Below are positions 16,221-23,344 of a DNA stretch of 32,372 nt, in pieces. Location: contig CATLBO010000033.1 of assembly GCA_949879025.1 (NCBI GenBank), positions 1-32,372 on the forward strand. The letters run 5' to 3'. The position numbers were made by a program, and so were the translations under genes. How positions within the stretch are numbered: position 1 is the stretch's first letter; each line of letters starts with the position of its first letter. The notes beneath the pieces are model-generated. The model had not been told where the DNA came from, made no database searches, and saw nothing but the letters and a program-made list of their open reading frames with translations. Source of the stretch: an uncultured Hungatella sp. GTDB lineage: Bacteria > Bacillota > Clostridia > Lachnospirales > Lachnospiraceae.

Positions 16221-16330
16221 AGCATTTTCTACAGTTTTTCCAGAATAATTTTCGTTGATTTCAGCATTATTTTATGGTAAACTAAATAAAGAAATGATTT
16301 TATGCTATTTTTTTGTAAAAATATGCTGAA
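16221..16330. promoter_or_regulatory. Divergent control region with four AGCAT half-sites
   Basis: The 156-base spacer between the glucuronidase operon and its divergent AraC regulator carries AGCAT at 16221 and 16263, and ATGCT (the same on the other strand) at 16302 and 16323. Spacings within the same-orientation pairs are 42 and 21 bases, whole helical turns, as in AraC-type tandem sites. The outer pair TTCAGCAT (16260-16267) and ATGCTGAA (16323-16330) is a perfect inverted repeat. About 0.3 copies of a 5-mer would be expected in this length, counting both strands. Binding by the neighbouring AraC protein is inferred. Confidence 0.55.
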
Positions 16331-16350
16331 TTATTGTAAGAGGTAATGAT

Positions 16351-17589
16351 ATGCAGATAGATCTATTAGACTTTATGACAGAAGCCCTGCGCCACGCCGG
16401 GATACAGGTGCTTTTGTTGGATGAAGGTTCCCGGCAGATAATGGAAAAAATTGATTATGGGTTTCGTCAGAAGCTGATACCTGATTTTGACTACTCCTTT
16501 TTCCTGGAAAAAATGAAGCTGTCTCTGGAAGAAGGCGTACAGTATTTTTTTGAAGATAACCTAAAATTGTGTTACTGCCTGTTTCGCTTCCCTTCCGGCA
16601 CAGGCTTGCCAGATTCCTTGCAGATCTTAAGTATCGGTCCTTTTATGCCCCGGGTTATTGATACAGGGACCTTTCGCTCCCTCCTAGACAGGCAGAAGGT
16701 TCCCCCTCAGTGTCATCAGGACTTTCTTGAATTCTATAACCGAATTCCCATTATCTCCGATCTGGACACCTGGAACCACTCTCTGAATTTCACCCTGGAA
16801 AAGCTGGTGGGAATCTCTGTTCCCTATCGGATCATCTCCATGGATTCTATAGAACTGTTTGCCCTGGATTATAAAGACTATGCGATTCCTGATTCTCCTG
16901 GCATAGCTTCCAACATCATTGAGGAGCGCTACGGATGGGAAGAAAAGATGCTTTCCGCTGTTGCCGCCGGCAACCTGAAGGAGGCCGCAGAAGCTCATTA
17001 CCATTTCCTTCAGTATAAGCTGCTACCCAGGAGTTCTGACCCAGTAAGAGATAAAAAGAACATTCTTTTTACGTTTAACGCAATTTTAAGAAAAGCGGTT
17101 CAGGCCGGTCATGTCCATCCTCTGCACATTGACAATCTGTCTCGGCAGTTTGCCATTCAGATTGAGAATACCTTTACTTTGGAACAGCTTCACAGCCTGT
17201 CTCAAACCATGCTGCGCAAATACTGCATGCTGGTGAACAACTATTCCCGGCAAGCTAACTCTCTCCTGGTGCGCAGCTGTATGGACTATATAGATTTTCA
17301 CTATATCGAGGAACTGTCCTTAGGAATACTTGCTCAGAATCACTCTGTATCTGCCAGTTATCTTTCCGGCCTGTTCAAAAAAGAGACTGACATGACCATT
17401 ACAGACTATATCAATACCACCCGAATACGGCAGGCCCTGATTCTTTTAAACACAACAAGCCTGTCTGTAGGCACCATTGCCTCTCGATGCGGTTTTCCTG
17501 ACTCTAACTATTTTACCAGGACTTTTAAAAAATATCAGGGAATCACTCCCAGAGCTTACCGGGAGAGCATCGGAAAGGTTGCCGGATAA
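16351..17589 (+). CDS. AraC/YesN-type transcriptional regulator
   Basis: This 412-residue protein carries the AraC DNA-binding domain at its C-terminus (about residues 310-408). Its first HTH includes LSLGILAQNHSVSASYLSGL and its second VGTIASRCGFPDSNYFTRTF, ending GITPRAYRES. The first ~300 residues are not a simple cupin; they resemble the long helical N-terminal regions of Lachnospiraceae regulators that sense sugars or surface signals, but I do not recognise a named domain. Only a weak AGAGG ribosome site precedes the ATG. It is divergent from the HAD-TM2-GUS-GH3-symporter operon across a spacer full of paired half-sites, so it is the obvious candidate regulator of glucuronide use. Confidence 0.83.
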   Translation: MQIDLLDFMTEALRHAGIQVLLLDEGSRQIMEKIDYGFRQKLIPDFDYSFFLEKMKLSLEEGVQYFFEDNLKLCYCLFRFPSGTGLPDSLQILSIGPFMPRVIDTGTFRSLLDRQKVPPQCHQDFLEFYNRIPIISDLDTWNHSLNFTLEKLVGISVPYRIISMDSIELFALDYKDYAIPDSPGIASNIIEERYGWEEKMLSAVAAGNLKEAAEAHYHFLQYKLLPRSSDPVRDKKNILFTFNAILRKAVQAGHVHPLHIDNLSRQFAIQIENTFTLEQLHSLSQTMLRKYCMLVNNYSRQANSLLVRSCMDYIDFHYIEELSLGILAQNHSVSASYLSGLFKKETDMTITDYINTTRIRQALILLNTTSLSVGTIASRCGFPDSNYFTRTFKKYQGITPRAYRESIGKVAG

Positions 17590-17596
17590 GCCAGGC

Positions 17597-17631
17597 TGAC
17601 GGCAGTTTCTTTATGGATGAAACTGCCGTCA
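17597..17631. terminator. 13-bp hairpin between convergent AraC and hydrolase genes
   Basis: TGACGGCAGTTTC (17597-17609) pairs perfectly with GAAACTGCCGTCA (17619-17631) around a nine-base loop. It lies between two convergent stop codons and presumably terminates both transcripts. Confidence 0.75.
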
Positions 17632-17658
17632 ATCATTTAAATCCGGTTTCTTCTATTC

Positions 17659-18930
17659 TTATTTCAAGCTCTGCTTTGCGGTCCACTGCCAAACATGCTC
17701 CCCATTATGCACTGGCATATTAAGGGCCGTGTAAACCCATGCCTCATGTCCAGAGTATTCATCGCCGTCAACCACAACGGAATCATAGGCTGTCAGTATG
17801 GCATTATTATCTTTCAGAAGATTATAAACCCGCAGCGCAGATTCCTCAAATTTTACTGTCTGGTCATTCTTAGCCTGAACCAGCCACAAAGGAAGGCCTT
17901 TCAAAGAGAGCAGTTCCTCATCGGTAATCCGCCGTCCCTCTCCATATGTACTGATATTGGCCTCATCAATAGCAGGACAGACTGCTACTGCAGCTGCAAA
18001 AAATCCAGGATTTTTAACCACCATATCCAGGGTCATATATCCTCCGGCAGAGCAGCCATATACGTAGATTCTGTCTGTATCAATGTTGTTGTCTCTCACA
18101 ATGACATCCAGCAAATCCTTTACTTCCTCCAGGCTGTCTGACCACTCGTTAGGAACCTGCGGCGCCAAAACATATGCTCCTCCGAAGATTTCCTGGGCCT
18201 CGCTTCCTGCAAAGGCTACTGCTCCCCTGTTTGCTTTCAGCTGAGAAGTGTTATTGTACAGCGTCCCCCGATATCCTGATTCCCCTCCTCCGTGAAACCA
18301 TACGATCAATGGGTGTTTTTGTCCGTCCCCTGCATTTTCAGGTTTATAGAATTGATATTTCACGCCAAATAACTGACCGGGATTAAACTTTCTGATTTCC
18401 TCATTCAAAATCTCCCCTTGCTTAAACGTCAAAGCCGTCAGCTCTTTGCCGTCCGTTAATCTCAGAGGCTTTGTTATGGTAATGTCATAATTCACATCCA
18501 GAGACAGGTTGCACCCTTTCAATGTCTCAAAATTAGCAGTAAAATCAAGCGTAGATTTACCGGCCGTATTTTTCTCAGTTACCAGATCCAGCACCAGTTT
18601 GCCGTTCTCAACATAAATATCCTGAACCTGACGCTGCTCCTTATAGGGGCCCAAATGAGTAAGGCCGTCATCACTGACCATCTGCACCGCCGGCCCTACA
18701 ATGGTTGCCGCCTTTCCTTCAGCCTCCACCTGAAACATGTCCGTTGTAAGGCAGGACTCGTCAATCTCCAGACCTCCCATATCAAAGATAACCTTATCAA
18801 TAGACTCTCCATAACTGTATATTGTGGAGTGAAGGTCAAAGTTAATTTCCCGCTCTTGAGAAGCTGCCGCACTGAAGCTGAACCCCAAACATACTGCTGA
18901 TGCCAATAAAACCGTTCCTATCCTTTTCAT
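17659..18930 (-). CDS. Exported alpha/beta hydrolase (prolyl-oligopeptidase/esterase type)
   Basis: A clear Sec signal peptide opens the protein (KR, hydrophobic stretch, AAAS cleavage region near residue 24), so it is secreted or wall-associated. Residues about 28-190 form a beta-rich domain I cannot name, and about 195-423 an alpha/beta hydrolase fold. The catalytic Ser is S294 in YGCSAGGY, the likely Asp D356 in AKNDQTV and His H395 in SGHEAW, with an HGGG oxyanion motif at 213-216. The layout resembles multi-domain acyl or feruloyl esterases, so it may release acyl groups from glycosides or polysaccharides; peptidase activity cannot be excluded. AAGGAGA lies six bases before the ATG. It is the last gene of the PTS operon, 60 bases behind the EIIB gene, consistent with making a sugar outside that the PTS imports. 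Confidence 0.78.
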   Translation of the reverse strand: MKRIGTVLLASAVCLGFSFSAAASQEREINFDLHSTIYSYGESIDKVIFDMGGLEIDESCLTTDMFQVEAEGKAATIVGPAVQMVSDDGLTHLGPYKEQRQVQDIYVENGKLVLDLVTEKNTAGKSTLDFTANFETLKGCNLSLDVNYDITITKPLRLTDGKELTALTFKQGEILNEEIRKFNPGQLFGVKYQFYKPENAGDGQKHPLIVWFHGGGESGYRGTLYNNTSQLKANRGAVAFAGSEAQEIFGGAYVLAPQVPNEWSDSLEEVKDLLDVIVRDNNIDTDRIYVYGCSAGGYMTLDMVVKNPGFFAAAVAVCPAIDEANISTYGEGRRITDEELLSLKGLPLWLVQAKNDQTVKFEESALRVYNLLKDNNAILTAYDSVVVDGDEYSGHEAWVYTALNMPVHNGEHVWQWTAKQSLK

Positions 18931-18990
18931 TTTCTTCTCCTTGTCTCAATGTTCTCTGGTTCCATATAACTGCCCAATTTCCTCTGTTTG

Positions 18991-19683
18991 TTACGGCCCG
19001 TCCATAGCTGGCACCTCCTGACTGAACTTTGCTTTCAGTTCTTCTTTTTTTTGTCTAAATCTTTCAGGATATATCCTGTGGATATACTCAAACACTCTGC
19101 GCCCGTTAAATGATGTGTACAGTTCCTTTGGAACCACCTCCACAACGGTCAGCGGATTCTGAATCTTTTTTTGCACCCCGCCGAATTCATATTCAATCTG
19201 ATATTCCAGCAGCACCATATGAATGCCCTTATCCCCTGTAAACTCTCCTATGGCACAGGATTCCACCTGCCAGTCCCTCTCTTCCCCAATTGCTTTCTTC
19301 TTCATATCCAGTGCAATAAGATTAGACATGACTCCGGCACGGTTGTGTACCAGTTCCACATGAAACGGAGCCGTTTTATAGTAATCCTTCAGAATATCCG
19401 ATATCTTGCAAAGTACGCACCTGCCATTCATCCTGGTATAGTCCGGCAGATCAATAATGTAACAGGGAATGTTGATTTTGCTGCACAGCCCTGCAAACTC
19501 TTCTTTCAGATAACCGATGTGGGGGGCCAGAAGAACCATATCGCTTTCCAGCATCTCCACTTTGGCGCTGACCACATCAGCACATCTCATGCGGTACTGA
19601 TGGCCTGGGTCTGCTTCCTCCATTTTTTTCATCAGAAGGCTGGTTGACATTCCTGCCCCGCAGACCAATAAGATATTCTTCAT
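18991..19683 (-). CDS. PTS lactose/cellobiose-type EIIB with extra C-terminal domain
   Basis: Residues 1-100 are a PTS EIIB of the lactose/cellobiose class: the phosphoryl-accepting Cys is C8 in LLVCGAGMSTS, followed by the typical alternating fold. Normal EIIB proteins end near residue 105. This one continues for about 125 residues (PFHVELVHNRAG to the end) in a domain I do not recognise, rich in beta-strand pattern (WQVESCAIGEF, HMVLLEYQIEYEF) and ending in a charged helix. The ATG at 19683 shares one base with the regulator's stop codon (TGATG), giving tight translational coupling; a GTG one codon upstream is less likely. It would phosphorylate the sugar carried by the neighbouring EIIC. 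The added domain might serve as a docking or sensing module. Confidence 0.8.
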   Translation of the reverse strand: MKNILLVCGAGMSTSLLMKKMEEADPGHQYRMRCADVVSAKVEMLESDMVLLAPHIGYLKEEFAGLCSKINIPCYIIDLPDYTRMNGRCVLCKISDILKDYYKTAPFHVELVHNRAGVMSNLIALDMKKKAIGEERDWQVESCAIGEFTGDKGIHMVLLEYQIEYEFGGVQKKIQNPLTVVEVVPKELYTSFNGRRVFEYIHRIYPERFRQKKEELKAKFSQEVPAMDGP

Positions 19684-21530
19684 CACACCTCGATCCTTTC
19701 TATGATATCAATCAAATTATCATAAGTTGGATGTTCCATAAGCTTCCACTGGACATGGGCATCACTCAGCAGTGTGGATATAACCTTGTAAAATATGTCT
19801 AAATTCTTGCTTACCCCCTGTTCAATAGAAGACAGCAGTATGATCCTGACCCTGCTGTTCTTCCACAGCAGCGGCTTCTTTAACAGGGAAACAGCTACAA
19901 AGGTGGTATCTGACATGGGTTTGCAGGCATGTGGAAATGCAGCCATGTCATGAAACTCTGTTGAGGACATCTGCTCTCTTTCCAGCACAAGCTTCTCAAA
20001 ATCCCAAGGCAGTTCATAGTGCATGCGGCATCTTTCGATGATTGTATGAATAGCATTTTCTCTGTTTTCAAAAAAGTCGGCAGCAAAAAATAAGTCCTCT
20101 GGAAAATACTGTTTTATGTCAAACCTGTCAAGTGCCTTTAACTTTTGGGTAATCTGCTGGTTGTCCCTGTGACTGACAAAGTGATCAATCAAAAACACTG
20201 GAACAGAGAGCTGCTGCGTAATAGGTATGGTAGAAAATATGCAGTCATACTGATCCATATCCTGCTCTTTCAGCTCCAGTGTTGAACAAATTGTCAATTT
20301 CCGGATATATGCTTTAAAATTCTGTTGGAAATAATATTCTAACATCTTTGCACTTCCCAGTCCGCTTGAACATACCAGCAGAATATTCTTTTTCCTTATG
20401 TTATCCAGTTCCTTTTCCAGAGACAAATTAATATAAATCGCCAGATATCCTGTTTCATCTTCAGGCAGAACACATCTGTAATGCTGGTTGATAACTCCTG
20501 CACCCCTGACAGCCAGCTCATAAGCCGCCAGCAGTTTTGTCTTTATGTCCGTTAAAAGAGGGTTTTTCGTGTAAGTCTTATAGCGGATGCGCTTTATCAG
20601 TGAAACCATATGCAGGGACAGGGTCATCCGCAGGTTCAAGTCTTCGGACAGCGGAATATGCGCCTCCTGCCGCAAGATATCCAACATTTCATCTACCAGG
20701 CCAAATATTTCCTGACTGACACATATCTCTGCTTTTTGTCCATTGTTCTTTCCGCACAGATGGAGGGTCAGATAGGCCGTTTCTGCCTCGCAGCACTCCA
20801 TCTGAAGCATCTGACCCATCAGCATCATGATCCCGCATCCCAGGCTGTACTCCTCCTGGATTCTGGCCTCTTCCAGCCATTGTCTGTCCAAATCAATATA
20901 GTTCTTGTCTTTCACCCGCACATACGCAATATACAGATAAAGGACAATGCTGCTTAATGCGTCATCGCTGACATGGTATCCTCCTCCTTCAAGACCGGCG
21001 ATAGAAGAAACCACAATGGCATTTATCTTGTCAAATGTAGGTTTATCTTTTTCCAAATGTCGCCAGTGAGCCATAGCCCGCCTTTTGTTAAATTCACTGC
21101 CATCCAGGCACATGCCGTAATGAGGTTTTGCACGGATGGAAATACCGTATTCTTCAAAGTAACTTCTGACTTCTTTTAATACCTGCTTCACGCTTGTCCT
21201 TGACAGATGCAGTTCGTCACACAGTTCATCGATCCTGACATAGCCGCTGGTTTCCATAAACCGCTTAAACACGTATTGAAAACGATGGATTTCATCCTGC
21301 GGCTGGTCTTCTTGCTGAAGGTATAACAGAAAAGCTTCCGGATCGATGACTGCCAGCCGGTATCCAAACGGGCCTGATTCAATCCTGGCGCCTTTAATAC
21401 TGCAGGTAATATTTTTTATAATACTGTTTACGCTCCTGACTGACATCTGTATGGCATAAGCCAGATCCTGGCCTGATACGTATTCGTTATTCATTAATTC
21501 AATCAGGATCAATCGTTCCTTTTTGTTCAT
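19683..21530 (-). CDS. PRD-domain transcriptional activator with EIIB- and EIIA-like domains (BglG/LicR type)
   Basis: This 615-residue protein has, in order, two N-terminal HTH domains (about 5-60 and 90-145), PRD1 (about 170-265), PRD2 (about 275-380), a GatB-like EIIB (381-470, Cys C387 in LLVCSSGLGS) and an EIIA (about 475-615, His H534 in AAFPHACK). That is the LicR/MtlR layout: DNA-binding activators tuned by PTS phosphorylation. Where conserved PRD histidines are expected, each PRD keeps one and has Tyr at the other: Y198 and H257 in PRD1, H307 and Y366 in PRD2. The gene lies between EIIC and EIIB, overlapping EIIC by four bases and EIIB by one. No separate EIIA gene is present, so its EIIA domain may also serve transport. 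Confidence 0.87.
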   Translation of the reverse strand: MNKKERLILIELMNNEYVSGQDLAYAIQMSVRSVNSIIKNITCSIKGARIESGPFGYRLAVIDPEAFLLYLQQEDQPQDEIHRFQYVFKRFMETSGYVRIDELCDELHLSRTSVKQVLKEVRSYFEEYGISIRAKPHYGMCLDGSEFNKRRAMAHWRHLEKDKPTFDKINAIVVSSIAGLEGGGYHVSDDALSSIVLYLYIAYVRVKDKNYIDLDRQWLEEARIQEEYSLGCGIMMLMGQMLQMECCEAETAYLTLHLCGKNNGQKAEICVSQEIFGLVDEMLDILRQEAHIPLSEDLNLRMTLSLHMVSLIKRIRYKTYTKNPLLTDIKTKLLAAYELAVRGAGVINQHYRCVLPEDETGYLAIYINLSLEKELDNIRKKNILLVCSSGLGSAKMLEYYFQQNFKAYIRKLTICSTLELKEQDMDQYDCIFSTIPITQQLSVPVFLIDHFVSHRDNQQITQKLKALDRFDIKQYFPEDLFFAADFFENRENAIHTIIERCRMHYELPWDFEKLVLEREQMSSTEFHDMAAFPHACKPMSDTTFVAVSLLKKPLLWKNSRVRIILLSSIEQGVSKNLDIFYKVISTLLSDAHVQWKLMEHPTYDNLIDIIERIEV

Positions 21531-22798
21531 TGTTCCTCTCTGTATGCAGCCTCATCCTGGATTCGAAAGAACGGATAGTATCCTACAAAAGTAATGGCAG
21601 TCAAGACCGCCTGCCAGGCCGCACCGGGTATGCCGCACATCAAGAATCCGTCCAGCAAAAAGGGCATCCCCGGAACTCCTGCGGCAAGCCTGGGCGGCGC
21701 CACCAGCCCAAGTCTCATAACCCCATAGGTAAGGAGAATAGCAGCCTGGGGAAGTACAAAGAACGGGACAGCCATTAAAGGGTTTGAAATGATTGGAATT
21801 CCAAAAAGAATCGGTTCATTGACATTGCACAGGGACGGCAGAACAGCCATTTTTCCCAGGGTACGGTACCTTTCGCTTTTGGAGAAAAAACGCATGAGCA
21901 TGGCCAGCCCTATGGTACCCCCTGCTCCTCCAAGGGTCAGATAAGCCACCAGTCCCATGGTGATAATGTTCTGCGGGGACTGTCCTGCTGAGAGGGCAGA
22001 CTGATTATCAGCCCCTGCAGCCATAAACAGCAGCAGGAAAACAGGCATCGTAACCTGAGCACCGTGAATACCGAAAAACCATAATACATCTGATACAAAT
22101 ATAAGAAAGCAGTAAACCGCAAGGCTGCTGCCCATAGCCTGAAGAAGCCTTATGATTGTATCATAAATCCGCTGGGCAATCACCCCTGTGCTATATGCCT
22201 GAGTCAGTCCGCATACGGCCAAAAAGAGCCCTATGGCAACAGCCCCGGGGATCAGGGTATTTACCGCATTTTCTATGGATGCAGGAAAACCGTCAGGCAC
22301 TTTTACAGCCAGGATCTTTTTCCCAGATTCATAGCACATCCCCGCCAGTATGCCCGCTGCCAGCGCCGTAAGCAATCCTTTCGAACCGAAATAGTCTGTC
22401 TGTATGCCAGCCGTCATGTCTCCATGTACTGCCGAACCGTTAATCGGAATTACAATAAAAAAGCACAGTAATGATATCAGGCCTGATGTAATACCATCAG
22501 CTCCGTTCCCCTCTGCGTTTATATAGGAGTAGCCGGCAGTAAAGGCAAGATATAATGACAAAAGATCAACTGTGAACTTAGACGGCAGTGACAGAAACGG
22601 CTTAATCCCTGTTGCTGCTATAAAGATCTGGTATGCTTCTATATCCAAATTATCCAGCAAAGCAAAGATACCGCCCAGAAAAATCATGGGCATAACCATC
22701 TCATAGGCTGCTGAAATTGTTCTTAAAGCTCTGTTAGAACCAACTTTCATGGCAAGAGGTCTCAAAGTTTTATAAATGTTCCCGCCAAGTCCTGCCAT
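21527..22798 (-). CDS. PTS lactose/cellobiose-family EIIC permease
   Basis: This is an about 423-residue integral membrane protein with roughly ten helices. The family markers are FFGIHGAQV in the middle and SLCNVNEPILFGIPI further on, the conserved sugar-binding Asn-Glu-Pro region of cellobiose/lactose EIIC proteins. I place the start at ATG 22798, where MAGLGGNIYKTLRPLAMKVG aligns with ChbC/CelB starts; GGGGAG lies only about three bases ahead, and the upstream TTG has no ribosome site. It transports a disaccharide or glycoside while EIIB phosphorylates it. First gene of the operon, it overlaps the regulator by four bases. The substrate is probably a beta-glucoside, chitobiose or similar; this is inferred from family only. 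Confidence 0.86.
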   Translation of the reverse strand: MAGLGGNIYKTLRPLAMKVGSNRALRTISAAYEMVMPMIFLGGIFALLDNLDIEAYQIFIAATGIKPFLSLPSKFTVDLLSLYLAFTAGYSYINAEGNGADGITSGLISLLCFFIVIPINGSAVHGDMTAGIQTDYFGSKGLLTALAAGILAGMCYESGKKILAVKVPDGFPASIENAVNTLIPGAVAIGLFLAVCGLTQAYSTGVIAQRIYDTIIRLLQAMGSSLAVYCFLIFVSDVLWFFGIHGAQVTMPVFLLLFMAAGADNQSALSAGQSPQNIITMGLVAYLTLGGAGGTIGLAMLMRFFSKSERYRTLGKMAVLPSLCNVNEPILFGIPIISNPLMAVPFFVLPQAAILLTYGVMRLGLVAPPRLAAGVPGMPFLLDGFLMCGIPGAAWQAVLTAITFVGYYPFFRIQDEAAYREEQ

Positions 22799-22841
22799 TC
22801 CCTCCCCTTTCCACAAGTCAAAAAAGTTGTGAGGATTCCAT

Positions 22842-22862
22842 ATTATAATCTCTGATTATAAT
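22842..22862. promoter_or_regulatory. Perfect 9+9 palindrome upstream of the PTS operon
   Basis: ATTATAATC (22842-22850) and GATTATAAT (22854-22862) are perfect inverted arms around TCT, about 44 bases before EIIC. Each arm contains TATAAT on one strand, so it may overlap the promoter -10. It is a good candidate for binding by the PRD regulator, or for repression. Confidence 0.5.
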
Positions 22863-22924
22863 TATACATGGATTTCGCCGCTTTTAAAGTCAAAATATTG
22901 CCCCTGACACCAGAAACCTTGTGA

Positions 22925-23176
22925 CCCAAACTCTTCTATCTTTTCTTTGCCTTATCTTCCGAAGCCGTATGCACAAACGTATGCCTTTTTCATCTGCCTG
23001 CACCCACAAAGCAATATCAGCAGAATACCGCAGCCAATGACCCATGGATGGAAGCCATTTTGTCAGGTGATATTCTGAAAGAAGCAAGACCCCTGCCAGA
23101 CTATGGAATCGTAAAAAATACGGTAATTGTTTTCAGGAACCCTTTGAGGGGCTATTGCGCCTTCGCTGAAACCTGA
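22925..23176 (+). other. Unrecognised open stretch in the PTS-reductase intergenic region
   Basis: The gap between the PTS operon and the reductase gene is about 550 bases. This frame runs open for 83 codons but has no proper start. Its second half (YQQNTAANDPWMEAILSGDI and on to YGIVKNTVIVF) reads like real protein, whereas the first half does not. It could be the tail of a lost gene. I do not recognise the family, and no other feature was found in the gap except the hairpin at 23213. Confidence 0.3.
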
Positions 23177-23212
23177 GACCGAATTTAAAAGAGAGTTCTT
23201 CATCTAGAAATA

Positions 23213-23258
23213 AAAGGAAGCTGCCCGTCCTGTGCTCCTCACAGTGGTAGCTTCCTTT
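23213..23258 (-). terminator. Terminator of the Tat-exported reductase gene
   Basis: AAAGGAAGCT (23213-23222) pairs with AGCTTCCTTT (23249-23258). An inner CTGTG/CACAG pair lengthens the stem. On the minus strand TTTTATTT follows, about 90 bases beyond the reductase stop. Confidence 0.7.
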
Positions 23259-23344
23259 ATTAGGTCCTTGCATTCCCTTTTCAATAACTTGTCTGTACTC
23301 TAAAATCCAATCTTCATGCCAAACGCATTTGCCTCTCTCAGCGT

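Noticed and set aside
22890..23087. Minus-strand frame of 65 codons upstream of the PTS operon
   Set aside because: Its composition is unlike a protein (clustered Arg and Trp) and it has no ribosome site; the plus-strand reading is more protein-like.
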